Below, piece after piece: positions 21,760 to 33,039 of a stretch of 64,000 nt of DNA. Below the pieces are notes generated by a model. The model was not told where the DNA came from, searched no databases, and saw nothing but the letters and a program-made list of their open reading frames with translations. Within the stretch, counting starts at the first letter, position 1. The number at the start of each line of letters is the position of its first letter. The stretch comes from Agrypnia vestita (taxonomy: Eukaryota; Arthropoda; Insecta; Trichoptera; Phryganeidae), in assembly GCA_016648135.1 (NCBI GenBank), contig JADDOH010003988.1:1-64000 (forward strand), read 5' to 3'. Made by a program: the position numbers and the translations under genes.

Positions 21760-22495
21760 AGATATGTTTAAATAAAAAAATAATTATAGGTAGGTATATT
21801 TATTTTCCCATACATTATGTGTGATCTATATGTAGGTATACACTTATGTTGAAAGTTTATAATATTGTGTGGATAATAATTGACATTAATAATTCTTAAT
21901 AAAAGTATAACTACCTATACTTTATTTTAAACATATCTCTAGTAGTATATAGTATATTATCTCTTCAATCGAGATCTTAAATACGGACCTAAAACTACGC
22001 CCATGGATAATATTTAGAACTAAGAGTGCACCACGTATGTACCTTTTTGTGGGTATTTACCGTTGTATTTACTAAGGAGCTAGGATTTACCATTTCTCAA
22101 ACGCCCACGAAAAATAAAAGAATTCCAATGTAAATGGTTTATGGCCGAGGTCTTTGTGATGGAACACCATGACTAATCTGAGGGATGCAAACAATTGAAA
22201 CTGGTAGCCTTTTACAGAAAGCTTTTGGAACTTTCCACCGTCAAGTGCCATAAATATACCCAGCTTTAAAAAGAAGAAATTTTGTAGAAAGTAACTTAAA
22301 ACTAACGGTAACTTACGTACACAGGATTCCGTTAATGTAAATACTTACACTGAAGCAGTCATACTTTATGAACCCAAATCGATTCATTGGTATGATACAG
22401 AAGGAAAATAAACAATATACCAAATATAATTTATCATGTAATTATAAACTTGAGCATTAAGTGTAGAGGTAAACTCGTAGATATATAAAATTTAA
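21760..22495. other. AT-rich stretch, nothing recognised
   Basis: No coding similarity or repeat signature beyond scattered TA-rich runs. Confidence 0.45.
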
Positions 22496-22497
22496 TA

Positions 22498-22652
22498 TAT
22501 ATGCATATCTTATGTATGTAGTTTTTTGGGATATTCTGCCGTGTATATCTGACCTCTCTGGCCGACGTTACGGATCCCTTTGCAGGGTCCATCATCAGGG
22601 GCTGAAAACTACACACAGGAAATTCTGAACGGCCGTGAAAACCTGAGAACGT
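22498..22652 (-). ncRNA. Element terminus with damaged hammerhead (GTCGGCC family)
   Basis: Minus strand: CTGATGA at 22592-22598 (reverse), stem II GGACCC-TGCAAA-GGGATCC, then GTAACGTC in place of GAAACGTC, followed by GGCCAGAGAGG. Stem I can form GCC/GGC in the family consensus. The A13 to T change in the GAA strand should abolish cleavage. The flanks TTTTTTGGGATATTCTGCCG and GAACGGCCGTGAAAACCT link it to 18029-18170. Confidence 0.6.
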
Positions 22653-22910
22653 ATATATTTCTGCCATTTCTGATATAACTGTATTATTATGATGCGTACT
22701 ATATGTTTTGCTGTTGTAGTTTAGAACCTTGAAGAATATATAACTATCCCAACTCACTCCCCTCGGATATCTCACCTTGTTCCTACCTGGACTAGATTGC
22801 AAACAGTTGCACGATTTTCTATTACTATTCTATCTCCAGCTCTATTTAGCATTTCATGTTCAGCCCGCGTTGTACGTATACACGGAGATCGATTTGCGCA
22901 TTATACGGAC

Positions 22911-23335
22911 ATACCCAACTAACCATCACGCTGTTTCACCGCAGGGTAGGCAGGGAGGGTAGAACCCCGCAGGGTAAGCAGGGAGAGTAGAACGCCATAT
23001 TCTTCTATTTTGGTACACCACTTTTACTTCGGCTACATTCGGTTATCTTCTCATGCAAGCTCTACGGTTGTTGAGGCTTTTAACAGGGCCATCGCCCAAT
23101 ATCTGTAGTATTTGATCACACCAGGTCTTTCGCGGACGCCCTCCATTCCTGTTGCCTTTAACACTCGCCCCATATATTTTCTTAACCATCCTTTTCTCGC
23201 TCATATTCTACATGATCAAATCATCTCAGCACTCCTTTCATTATTCTATCTACCACACTACAGCCAGCATTATATTCACTTCTAATTTGTTCATTTTTCA
23301 CTCTATAGACCAAAGATTTTCTACACAAGCGCTTT
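22911..23335 (-). pseudogene. LINE 3' relic with tandem-duplicated tail
   Basis: Starting at the low-coordinate end, CAACTAACCATCACGC is the reverse complement of the LINE 3' tip (GTGATGGTTAGTTG). A block of about 30 bases, GGGTAGGCAGGGAGGGTAGA, occurs twice in a row (22943-23000). Further on, the minus strand gives fragments matching RKTWCDQILQILGD and KATGMEGVRER of the same C-terminal tail as at 60770-60870. Frames are broken. Confidence 0.7.
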
Positions 23336-23339
23336 AGTG

Positions 23340-24310
23340 ACCGCTTTTAGTATAAAACTGCAAAATAAGATAAATATATTCGTATACCCGTGGTTGCGGG
23401 CTTACGGACATATTTATATTATTTTTTATTATTTGAATTTCTACTTCATTTATCAGGCAGGACACATTACAATAGGCACTTAATTTCAGCACCGCAGCAT
23501 CACTGTTTGTAGATACTAAAATATACAAAATACATACCCCATTACATTTTGAACATTATGATTAAACTTAATGTTTCTTTAAACAGGAGGCCTGATTTAT
23601 CCAATAGGATCCCCGCTTCTTCTGACACGCTTCTGTTAAGAGCCATCTTGATCTTGGGATCGACCATAAAGGGTAAAGCGCCATGTGTTATTTGGTCCGT
23701 GCCCCAGAGCAGCATGTGACAGGAAATTTGATAATCTAGATCTCGCATCCCTTTTCATAAATCCATTTACAGTTAGGCTAACCTAAAAGGGTTAAACAGG
23801 ATGCAACGCATTGTCTCTAATAAAAAATATGTTACACATTTCGCGCAGCAGGTTTTCAGCACATGTCGAGATGAAAGAGCACATCCCTTTAACTGTGTTA
23901 CACGAGAGATTATTAAGTATTATGTCGTAAATATAAGCGAGGATTTAAAAAATCAATCAGGCACCCTGTAGCTACGCGACCGTCGTATATTCTGAAAGGA
24001 AACAATTCGAATTAATACAGAACACGTACTAGAATCCTTTTAAAACCGTTTACAATTTTCGTTACAAATCTACATTCGCTATAGAGGTAACCTAGCAAGA
24101 AATATCAGTGATTTTTGATTTGATAGTGATTTACACTTGTTAAAAATTTCCCTAAAGCTTATTCACTTTTATTTTATCCTTTTAATATTTCTCAAATTAG
24201 CTCAAGAAAGAAGGTTGTAGTTCTTCGAAAATAAAATATTTTGCACGTTTCACGACCCAACATGTGATTAACCTTCCTATCCAGTTAGGTTAATGGAGGA
24301 GAATAAAGAA
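23340..24310. other. No supported feature
   Basis: A 68-codon minus frame at 23542-23748 (contains SCHMLLWGTDQITHGALPF) has GC-richer composition but is not recognised. The remainder is AT-rich. Confidence 0.35.
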
Positions 24311-24319
24311 TTTTGAACT

Positions 24320-24480
24320 TATGCTGCATCAGATATCCTAAAGAATGTGAAAGGTGAAGGCAGGGAGGTTGCAATGGAAAAGACATAATATGCACAATAC
24401 CACAGCCAAGACCGACAAATGGATAATGTCAAGACAGTCTTGAAAGTAGAAGTAGAAAGTAAGAAGATAGGACACGTAAA
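24320..24480 (+). repeat. LINE-like 3' relic, same family as 62150-62440
   Basis: AGATATCCTAAAGAATGTGA, AAGGTGAAGGCAGGGAGGTT and GCACAATACC align in order with CAGATATCCTGAGGAAGGTG and AAAACAAGGAAGTCGCAGTA at 62167-62205. No intact frame. Confidence 0.4.
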
Positions 24481-25204
24481 TAAAATCCAAATTTAATTAA
24501 ATGACATGCATATCAAACGAGTAATAAAAAAATTAAAAAATATTAATGTCGGAGTACCATCTAGTTGATGGGGCTCGAATAATTTATGGAATCGTAGGAG
24601 GATACCATCTAACACCCATTTAATAATATTTAATTTAATCAGAATCAATCAAGGCTTGAAAGGAGAATTATTTTTTTTAGAAGAATTTAGATTTTTAGAA
24701 ATTTAGAGAATTTAGAAGAATAGAACAAGAATGTTATTTTCTGACTTGAGACTCATTTTGTAACTAGTGTAATAAATAAAACTATTTCTCTTTAGATCTG
24801 AGCAAAGAATTAAATTGTGAATCATTTTATATGATTGTGTGAAAAATATAAGTATAGTACTTCTCTTTAGATCCTAATGGAGGATGATCAAGGCTCATCA
24901 TCTCCATCATTTCTAGTGAGTCAGACCACATCTCTTCAAGGATCAGATGAATAGTATAATTTAGTATGTCGCTCATGATAAAACAATACCTCGCATACCA
25001 TACTTTTGTCAAAATCAAGTTTTTTGTGTATTTGCCCTAAAAATCTGGCAAATGCTCGAATCTTAAAAATAATTATTTTTATCTCCTATTCCATTAAAGC
25101 AATTCCTCGTATTCTATTTACTGTAAATAATCTAGATATTAAGCAGTTTTTTGCCACCCCTGTGATATCTGTATTGAGTAGCTTACAAGGTATTGTTTTA
25201 TATA

Positions 25205-26088
25205 TCTATATAAATAAAAATGTAATCTATATTTAAAAAAAAATTAATGTTCGTCAGTACAAAATCGCTAATCTCTGAAAGTTCTTGCTGATTGCTTTAA
25301 AATTTTGGCACAACGTTGCATTGAATACGAGGTTTTTGTATACCTACTATTTATTTGTATAAATAAAAATTTAAATTTTCGATTGTCTAAAATCTTAAAT
25401 CTCCTAAAGTTCTTCAACTATTGCTTTGAAATTTTGCCACAACGTTCGAATTCTCGCAAATTATTTGAAAAAAAGGCACCGGTACCTACCCTTTCAATAT
25501 TAATAAATATTTAGATATACCTAACATTTTCCGAATTAAAATTTTTTGTCGTAAAAGCAAAACACTCTATCTTTACCTATAAAACTCTATATATGTCTGT
25601 CTGTCTGTTCTCTACACCGTTTGTCCGATTCGACTCAAAATTTTCATACTTATGCTTTAGAACCTGGCGGGTTAAATATGTGACTTTTTCCCGCTCCCCT
25701 TTTACCCCTTCCCGTCCACCAGATATATTTCAATGCAAATGTGTACCGTTCGACCGATCGGACTTAAAATTAGCAAACTTATTCTTTAGGACCAGTCGGG
25801 TAATATAGGCATTTCTTCTTCCCCCTCTAACCCATACCCTCCTTCAGATATATTTTCTGCACAAATCTACACCGCTTCACCGATTGGACCCAAATTTGGC
25901 ATACATATTCCCGACGGAAAAATGGGTCATATTTCTTCCCTAGACATCTTGTCCATCCCAGCTTTGATTAACTGTTAATTAATTTTTCTAAATAAAGGCT
26001 TCGCAAAACAATGCAACTTTTGTTTCCCTTCACAAATTTATTTTCAACTTAATCCTTAACGCGTGCAACGCCGGGTACGAACAGCTAG
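25205..26088 (+). mobile_element. Non-autonomous Helitron-like element
   Basis: The left end begins TCTATATAAATAAAAATG directly after an A; the right end is CTAG directly before a T. This fits Helitron insertion between A and T with a 5' TC and a 3' CTRR end. Just inside the 3' end CGTGC and GTACG (26062-26066 and 26075-26079) can pair with one G-T around an 8-base loop, 5 bases before CTAG. The GTCTGTCTGTCTG run near 25595 and CCGGGTACGAACAGCTAG end are typical of arthropod elements of this kind. No RepHel protein is encoded. The short hairpin spacing is a weakness. Confidence 0.55.
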
Positions 26089-26089
26089 T

Positions 26090-27290
26090 ATATAATATAA
26101 GAAGAGATTTTAGTATCATTTGAACATACAAAATAAATTTAAAGATGAAATTGATTTCTTTTTGTTTCTATTTACCTATTTTTGTTTTCAAATAGCTATT
26201 ATTGTAAAATATATAGATGCCAAAAGTAATATTTAACGTAGAAATATATTCAATTATTTATCGACCTATTTTATGCCTACTATAGGCTTAAATTTGTTAA
26301 ATAAATCTCTAAGATTCAACTGAAAATATTCAACGATTTTTTGGACACGAAGATCTTTGGAATTGAATCTTGGCTTCGAATGGACTGTAAATAAGTAGCG
26401 CCTGCTACATTGTACTCGTTGTAGAACGAACTAAAGGTACATCCATTTATCCAGCCCGACTGACCGGGCAGTCCCCGGAGAGCGTGTCGGTGCGGAGTCC
26501 CTTCACGGCTCGATCCCATTACATGTGATCAATTCGATAAATGAGACTTTCTCGTACGGGTCCACAACGTGACTAATCTCGCCGCCATCTCGCTGGGGAA
26601 GCTGGGCGCGGCGGGAAACTAATTAGCCTCCCCCTCCCCCACCTGAGTTAACCTAACTGGAAAATATTCGGTCATTCGCCCATTTTTCATTTTAATTATG
26701 CACTGTACCTGCTAAGAATCTATTTATCTAAAAATTTATTACAAAATCAATCAATCCAAGCAACATAGCCAGAATGCACAATGATTCTTCTAGCGAATTT
26801 TAAGCTATTTATTGAGCTAATATTATGTTGTGTTGGCATATCACACACAGGATATCGTGGATGACAAGTAAGATTTAGGTAGTCAATTTATTTTTAGCAA
26901 TCACCAAGCAATACACATAATTGTCTTTTATAAGCCTCACTGCAAGGAAAAAAGCAAAATACACTAAAATACTAGTATTGCAGGCAAGGCACCAAATTTA
27001 GTAGGTATTCACTTTTCTGTCGAAATCCCAGGCAACAGTGCTAATAGGTTTTAATTTATCGAAGCACTCAAAAGTAAAACTTATTATGTAAACAAAATAT
27101 ATATATTGTTATTGAATATTTGTAAAAACATCAAAGAGATTGCATAAATCGGCTAACACTAATTGCTTGCTGCTAGGCCCTGCGGGTGGCTATACTAGCC
27201 GCTGCGCGTCCATTGGTGACCGTTACGCGGCCATTGGTATTTGGAAATGTCTGATTGGCTGTACAGCAAACGCTGCACTACCAGCAAAGG
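26090..27290. other. Mixed stretch with GC-rich block at 26440-26660
   Basis: The block 26440-26660 is GC-rich and CpG-rich (GGGGAAGCTGGGCGCGGCGG, then AACTAATTAGCCTCCCCC), including a homeodomain-type TAATTA site. No protein or repeat family is recognised. The rest is AT-rich. Confidence 0.35.
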
Positions 27291-27299
27291 CATTGGCAG

Positions 27300-27502
27300 T
27301 GGTGGTGATTAAACGGTTATTTTAACCGATTATTCATGCTACTGTTTTTTGAGATATATATATGATTGTATCGACGAATGGTAACTGAAATATAACTGTT
27401 GTCTAATTGCAAAAAATCCGTTCATCGATACAATCATCTCGATCGTCGATACAATCATCTCAAATAACGGTTATTGTGTAACCGGTTAAAATACCATCAC
27501 TA
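27300..27502. mobile_element. hAT-like MITE candidate
   Basis: The ends TGGTGGTGAT and ATACCATCACTA are inverted with mismatches, with paired inner words AACGGTTATTTTAACC and AACCGGTTAAAAT. Possible imperfect 8-base flanking duplications are ATTGGCAG (27292-27299) and ATTGACTG (27503-27510), matching at six of eight positions. Inside, GTCGATACAATCATCTC occurs twice in tandem (about 27424-27461) and once inverted near 27365-27376. No transposase. Confidence 0.5.
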
Positions 27503-27780
27503 ATTGACTGTTGGCGCATAGGGACCACCCGTGCCGCTAACTAGCAAAATCGATATAGCACGATTACTTTTTGCCAGTAAGTTAATTAACTTTATCGCTG
27601 GGACGTAATGTTAAAAATTGAATCGCCGTTCTGGAGATGATATTTTTAACATTAAAAAAAAACATGAAAATTATAAAGAAATACGTTTGATACGATGGTC
27701 TTTCTTAATCTATCATAAAATCAGACATTACATTTTTGTGATAGGTCCAGATGTATATAATTTATGAATAGTGATGTACA

Positions 27781-28040
27781 TTGTTACGGAACGTGTAATG
27801 GGATCGGGCCGCGGTTGCGGTGGCCGGTCCCCACAGAGGCGACAGCTCCGAGTGTGTCCTATTTAAAAAAGAAAATCAAAATATTCCGTTAATGAGGCCA
27901 GCAAGATAAATGACCATAATAGCCTTTTGCCTTCTCCTAATGCCCCCACGGTAATTTATCGTCCCTTTTAGTCCGCGGAGTCACGGCCAGGGGAGCCTCC
28001 GCGCATGGTAATGTTCCCGCCGCGCCGTCATTATTGATGG
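27781..28040. other. Two GC-rich blocks
   Basis: 27785-27855 (GGGATCGGGCCGCGGTTGCG) and 27960-28040 (GGGGAGCCTCCGCGCATGGT) are CpG-rich and surrounded by AT-rich DNA. No domain or repeat identity is visible. Confidence 0.35.
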
Positions 28041-28070
28041 CGTAACGGGACTTAAATAAATTATGACATA

Positions 28071-28148
28071 TATTTATATATATATATATATATATTTGAA
28101 AATATTTATATATATATATTTGAAAATATTTATATATATATAAATTTT
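28071..28148. repeat. (TA)n-rich microsatellite
   Basis: Runs of TATATA alternate with two TTTGAAAATATTTATATA units. A second TA run is at 28546-28571. Confidence 0.8.
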
Positions 28149-28172
28149 TTTGAAAAAATCTTTTCAAAATCA

Positions 28173-28295
28173 GCCCCTAATAACCCGATTCCAAGTACAG
28201 ACGCAGTAAATGAACATATTAATATAACCAACAATAACGGAATTTACAACAATAATATAAGAATTACCAGGTCACAAAGTAAATTCATCAATTAA
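28173..28295 (+). pseudogene. Penelope-like ORF C-terminal tail
   Basis: A plus frame of 40 codons (PNNPIPSTDAVNEHINITNN then NIRITRSQSKFIN) ends in TAA at 28293-28295. It is followed by about 95 bases of UTR and then a hammerhead motif at 28390-28431. The order is that of the 3' end of Penelope-like elements, as at 47890-48359. Identification rests on this order and not on a catalytic motif, since the GIY-YIG core has been replaced upstream by the (TA)n region. Confidence 0.45.
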
Positions 28296-28389
28296 CCTCG
28301 CATTAGGCTTCACTTGGATCTCGACTTCTGGAGTGAACGGGTGTGCTTGCCATCAATTCAAAACAGAACTCGAAATACAAAGCGAAAAA

Positions 28390-28432
28390 TCCCTTTGAAA
28401 ATGGCCAGTGCTATCTGTCCGAAACGTTGGGT
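28390..28432 (+). ncRNA. Hammerhead-type ribozyme with U3-A8 core
   Basis: Core TTGAAAA at 28395-28401 (U3, A7, A8), stem II GGCCAG-TGCTAT-CTGTCC (28403-28420, one mismatch), GAA at 28421-28423, stem III ACGT (palindrome), cleavage base T28428, and stem I CCT with GGG (28429-28431, one G-U pair). Position 7 is variable in natural hammerheads. U3 with A8 would keep the 3-8 base pair seen in hammerhead structures. Activity is uncertain. Confidence 0.5.
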
Positions 28433-28734
28433 ACAATATAACAGTCTTTCTCAAGACTACAATACGCGGGTTATCCTAGAAAATAATCCTTCATCTTTTA
28501 CCCGCGAAAACCTTAATATTAACATATATATTAATATTAAGATTTATGTATATATATATATATATATATATACATCATCCTTAGCGACAGCGCCTCGCAG
28601 GTTGAAGGTAAAGAGAAATACTGTAAAAAATATCAGTAATTTTTAGAAATTATCTGGTAGTGATTAGATTTTAATTAATTTAAAACAATTTTAAATGCGT
28701 CAATCAAGAAAAAATCTATAGTTGTCATTTTGAA

Positions 28735-28795
28735 GTAACCCCGGAATTTTCTCTTGCTGGAGAACGCGTTACCATTAGACCACGTCAAACAATTA
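28735..28795 (-). repeat. tRNA-like SINE head fragment
   Basis: The minus strand reads GTGGTCTAATGGTAACGCG, a good A box, then TTCTCCAGCAAGAGAAAATT and CCGGGG. A proper B box (GGTTCGANTCC) is missing, so this is a tRNA-derived fragment and not a functional tRNA. Confidence 0.35.
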
Positions 28796-28954
28796 AGTTT
28801 CTAGCGAATTTTTAACTTTTTTTTAGACATCAAAAAATTTCGGTGATAACCAAATATTATTCGATAAATTGATTTAGTCTGTATATCTTTCTAATTAATT
28901 CATCTAATTTTATTAATATCACGGAACTACGAGTGTGTCCTAAAAATTCAAAAG

Positions 28955-29120
28955 CTTGTTAGTGTAGTGGTTATGACCCTCGCCAAATGATCCAGTGGTC
29001 GGTGGTTGAGCCCCATTCTAAGATACCAGCAAGTTAATCCTTTTAACAAGTACAAGCATTTAGCTTATTTTGAAAATAATAAGAATATTATGGGTTCGTG
29101 TTTTCGTTGAAATATATTTT
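28955..29120 (+). repeat. tRNA-derived SINE, copy A
   Basis: The A-box-like TAGTGTAGTGGTTATGACCC is followed by the B-box-like GGTGGTTGAGCCCCATT and the family tail ACCAGCAAGTTAATCC, CAAGCATTTAGCTTATTTTG, AAAATAATAAGAATATT. The same ordered blocks occur at 36765, 40675, 44112 and 55930. Diverged and without an active promoter. Confidence 0.65.
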
Positions 29121-29124
29121 TAAT

Positions 29125-30535
29125 TATTTAATTTACTTACTAGAATTTATTTGGAATTAGAATTATTTCTTTAATGATTACTAATACGCAGTTATTATTT
29201 TTTCACAAAGTTCTTCTCTTTCTGTAAACAATAAAAAATATAAATATTATGATTTTCAATTAATTTGACATATTCTTTATAAGTATTGATTGATGTACAA
29301 GATACCAAAACACTACATGTGTATTATCTAAATTTGGTGTATTATCTAAATTTGGTCATACGTCATTGGATTACTTCATCGCCGGGACAACCACCTTCAT
29401 TCATTATATTTCTGTTGCGTCATTTCGATAGCTTTTCTTCACTGCAGCTTCAGACACTCATCATTCAACTTCTTGGCCTACACGGATAACAAGTAAAATC
29501 AGTAATTCTCTAGGAAAGTCCCTCGGAACTTTCACTCTGGCATTACCGAGAGGATCCGCTTAGGTAATCCCTTCCTAGTATTTAGGTAAAATAATAATTT
29601 CACACAGATCTTTAGCATACAATACAATTTTATGAAATTGATTCTGCTGGAGAATAGTGTGAGCTAAAAATAGTAGTTTGTTTAAATCACAAATCTTTAA
29701 AGGCCGGTTGCATCAATTTTTTCTATGGACTTACTCCGGAGACAAACACTCGAGTGGTCACTGGCTTCTGTTTAAATTTATGGGTGTATATTAAAATAAT
29801 TATACACAACACATATCCGCGAAATTAGGAAGCCGACAAAGAAAACGCATAAAAATATACATTCATACTTTCATATCAATAATAAAATCAGAAAATATTA
29901 CAAAAACTAATTATGCGTGCAAGCGTGGCTCAGGAGTCCTATTTTGGAACCGAACACCCTTCCACAGGTTGTTGACACTTGTGGGTAGTGGAGCTCTGAG
30001 AGAGGGGTTTTCCACTTTTTCTTGCCTCTTTGTTCTTTTCTGGGAAATTACATCGTCAAATAGTATTTCAACCTTATAATCCGATAAAAAGTGTGTTATT
30101 CATCCACGTAACGTGATAATAAATGTGGTACTGTCCTATATACGTAAGTGGTTTTTCAACTGATGAGGGTAAGCCAGGCACGTTGGAGATTTAAATTATT
30201 CAAGATGAATGCACTCTGCACGTGTCAGGCGGGTGCACTGCTAATCTCTGTTCTACAATTCATCAGTCTCACTTTGCATCCGATTTATTTTCCCATTCAT
30301 ACATAAATCAATTCTAAGTGAAATGCTTAAACCAAATGTCGATAAATTAATTCATTTCACGAAGATGTAATCAGCAACAAATATAAAATATAAAAAGTTT
30401 TTTTATAAATACATATTTTTATTTTTACACACAACACAAATACACATTTATATAATCAATTAATTAATTAATTAATTTTATAGTTATATAGTATTTTGTT
30501 GTATATCTTTATTATTTTTGTTCTAACTATATTGT
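29125..30535. other. AT-rich stretch, few landmarks
   Basis: A tandem duplication of GTGTATTATCTAAATTTG is at 29319-29355. AGGCCGGTTGCATCAA at 29701 resembles a DNA-transposon terminus but no partner was found. No coding sequence. Confidence 0.35.
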
Positions 30536-30537
30536 TC

Positions 30538-30640
30538 AGCTGCTCATCTTGACACAGGTTCTTCCTAGTGAGATGAGCGGCTCCATCTCCTATGTCATGT
30601 AACAAGATGAAGATAAATAAATAAAAAAAATAAAAATAAA
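30538..30640 (+). repeat. 3'-end repeat with conserved stem-loop, copy 3
   Basis: Stem AGCTGCTCATCT (30538-30549) pairs with AGATGAGCGGCT (30571-30582), 12 pairs with one G-U. The loop TGACACAGGTTCTTCCTAGTG resembles the loop of copies 1 and 2 (ACAG, CTTC, TAGTG in order). The stem sequence differs from those copies but the pairing is kept. An A-rich TAAATAAATAAAA tail follows. Confidence 0.65.
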
Positions 30641-30805
30641 ATATGTAGATGTTGTAGGTATTTGTAGTCGATGCTATGATCAATTAATTATTGACAACTC
30701 AAAAATAGTAAAAACATCGGGCAACTATTTTTCAGCTCTTAAATAGATGATATTCAGAATATTTTGAGTTTTTCAAGAACACAATATTGGATTTTATCAA
30801 GATAA

Positions 30806-31155
30806 AATATAGATGTCTCACAGAGACGAAATTATATTTTTTTATGGGAAAGTAGGTATGGAAGTCTTTGGGTGTTCATAGGACTTAATACCACCTATCG
30901 TACGACTGACTTAAGTGATCACTTTACACAATGTAACCATTTCCACACACGATAGAATACAACTTCTATCAAATTTTTGGTATATATTTAAATTTTACAA
31001 CCTGTTTCGCATATGTGTTGTAATAATCATTAGCGCAACCGGCATCCAAAGCTTTTTCATTCCCCTTAAATAACCACAGATGTCACTAATGAGATATCTA
31101 TTTTTTATGATTGGAAAAAAAATTGTCTCTATGAGACATCTATAATATATCTTCA
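30806..31155. mobile_element. MITE of the AGAGACGAA family, long form
   Basis: Left end TATAGATGTCTCACAGAGAC, right end TTGTCTCTATGAGACATCTATA (inverted). The interior GGGAAAGTAGGTATGGAAGT and GTGATCACTTTACACA match 19980-20068, but this copy has about 200 extra bases. The right flank is shared with the 19946 copy. Confidence 0.65.
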
Positions 31156-31255
31156 TTAAAGATACTCCTGTGACAAAATCCGGTACTGTGTTCTGAAAAA
31201 TTTGGGCAAACTCAAAATATACTGGTTTTTATCCCCAGAGGGACATCATTAATCA

Positions 31256-31556
31256 AGATATATTACAGATTCTCGTAAAGACGAAGCTATTTTTTTATAT
31301 AGGAAAGTAGGTATCGAAGTCTTCTTGGGTGTGTAGTGATCACTTTGCACAATGTAACGATCACACCAACTCCACCCATGATAGACTTCCACATCAATAA
31401 AATTTTTGGTTGTTGTATATACGTTTAATATGCACACCTTGTTTCAAATGTGCGTACCATACGATAGGTCTTAAGCTCTACGGACACCCAAAAAAACTTC
31501 CATACCTACTTTCTCATATAAAAAAGTAGTTTTGTATCTACGAGACATCTGTGATA
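31256..31556. mobile_element. Second long MITE copy next to the first
   Basis: It begins ATATTACAGATTCTCGTAAA and ends CTACGAGACATCTGTGATA, again inverted. GGAAAGTAGGTATCGAAGTC near the left is inverted as ACTTCCATACCTACTTTCTC near the right, so the long form has extended inverted arms. It lies about 100 bases after the first copy in the same orientation. Confidence 0.6.
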
Positions 31557-31569
31557 GACGATATTTCAT

Positions 31570-32365
31570 ACTCCCATTCTCATCTATCTTCACGTACAAA
31601 CTAATTTTGTTAACTCTTTTGAATTTAAACAATATATATAATAAAAACCTCTGAATATACCTGCGGGGAAATGATAAGTTAGGACCCACTTGTGCTCGAA
31701 TGCCAACGGGAAAATGACTTCATGTACGGTGGTACTTTGTTTCGAGATATCTGAGTTCCAGGTTTAACATTATTTATTATGCATGCGTATATTTAATGTA
31801 ACCTAAAAAGTCGCGTCTTTATTTGTGGTGCTATCTTTTTGGCCCTCCAAAATGTCCAAGTGAGAGAGACGCTTGCACCACAAATCCGCCCCTGGACATA
31901 GCTTAATTTGTATGTTATTGAAATGCAATAATGACCGTAGAAAGCTCTTACATAAATCAGTATATTTTCTATGCCGAGTTCGATGATCTATCTCGCTGCT
32001 AACCGCGATACGGCTGCAGTGATAGCATCTCTATTATACACTTTCAGATGTGGCGTGCACGTGTTGCCAACACTGGTCAACGTGGGCGAATCAAACTTTA
32101 AAGGAGCACGTTACGTCGCATTTCGCTCGAGGCAGTCACAAAGAACATATTAATAAACAATTAATGGTGTTTAGTAATCAAAATAATGTTTATTAAATAT
32201 GATAATAAATTATCACTTAGCTCAACATTTTTGAGTTTAAAATATTAAAAATTATTTTACATTTTACATTAGACTTAACATCAGAACTATATCATTCTGA
32301 TTAACTATTCATGTGACAGATTTCTATTAGTTATAATATCATTCAGGAAACCAGGTATGCCCCTT
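31570..32365. other. No supported feature
   Basis: A short imperfect inverted pair (TTTATTTGTGGTGCTA and GCACCACAAATCCG, 31818-31887) flanks ATGTCCAAGTGAGAGAGACG. Otherwise no coding or repeat signal is recognised. Confidence 0.35.
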
Positions 32366-32369
32366 ATTT

Positions 32370-33034
32370 CTCGCTGTCACCTTACTCTTGATACTCCATC
32401 AGCTTTCCGTCCCTAGTAAACATACTTCCCAAATACACAAACTCGTTTACTTGTTCTAAGCATTCTTTGTTTACCATAACATCACTTCTTAGTCACTCCT
32501 TCGCCTCTCTCGAACATCATTATTACTTTCGACTTGCTATCATTCACCAGAAGTTCTCTATTCATGCATACATCAATCATTCTGGTCACTAGGCACTGCA
32601 GAACAGCTTCCCTATTAGCTACTAGCACCGCGTCATCCGCATTTAGTAGGCAGGATATTCTGAATCCGTCCATACTCGCTTCTTCTTCTAATTCATTCAG
32701 TTCTTTCATACAAGATCTACATGTACAAGACGAAAAGCCGTGGTGATATTACGCATACCTGTTTGACACCTTTTGTATTGTCAAACCTTGATGTGAATGC
32801 CCCGCTAATTCGCACGCAAGAACTACTACCCCCGTGTAGGGATTCAGATGCCTGTATGAGCTTACCCTTCACTCGGTATACAGAAAAAAACTTCCATTCT
32901 AACTTTCGTATTATCACTCTTGTCATACGCTTTTTGCAAATCCACAAAGGTACAAAAAAGCTTTTGGCACAGAATACATTTAATAATTTACATGAATTAT
33001 ATGTAGAGAAATACATATAAAACAAAAGATACAA
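32370..33034 (-). pseudogene. LINE reverse transcriptase palm relic
   Basis: Minus strand in order: YRVKGKLIQASESLHGGSSS and KGVKQVCVISPRLFVLYM (palm motif B region), then frame change, then DGFRISCLLNADDAVLVANR with CLVTRMIDVCMNRELLVNDS and KSKVIMMFERGEG, then CLEQVNEFVYLGSMFTRDGK. The catalytic YxDD box reads NADD. This is the same family as 14034-15345 and 60120-61042. Stops and frameshifts separate the parts. Confidence 0.85.
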
Positions 33035-33039
33035 ACGTT

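Noticed and set aside
27424..27461. CRISPR-like or other spaced array
   Set aside because: It is only two tandem copies of a short word inside a MITE in a eukaryotic sequence.
28735..28795. Functional tRNA on the minus strand
   Set aside because: The A box is good but there is no proper T arm and no acceptor stem pairing.
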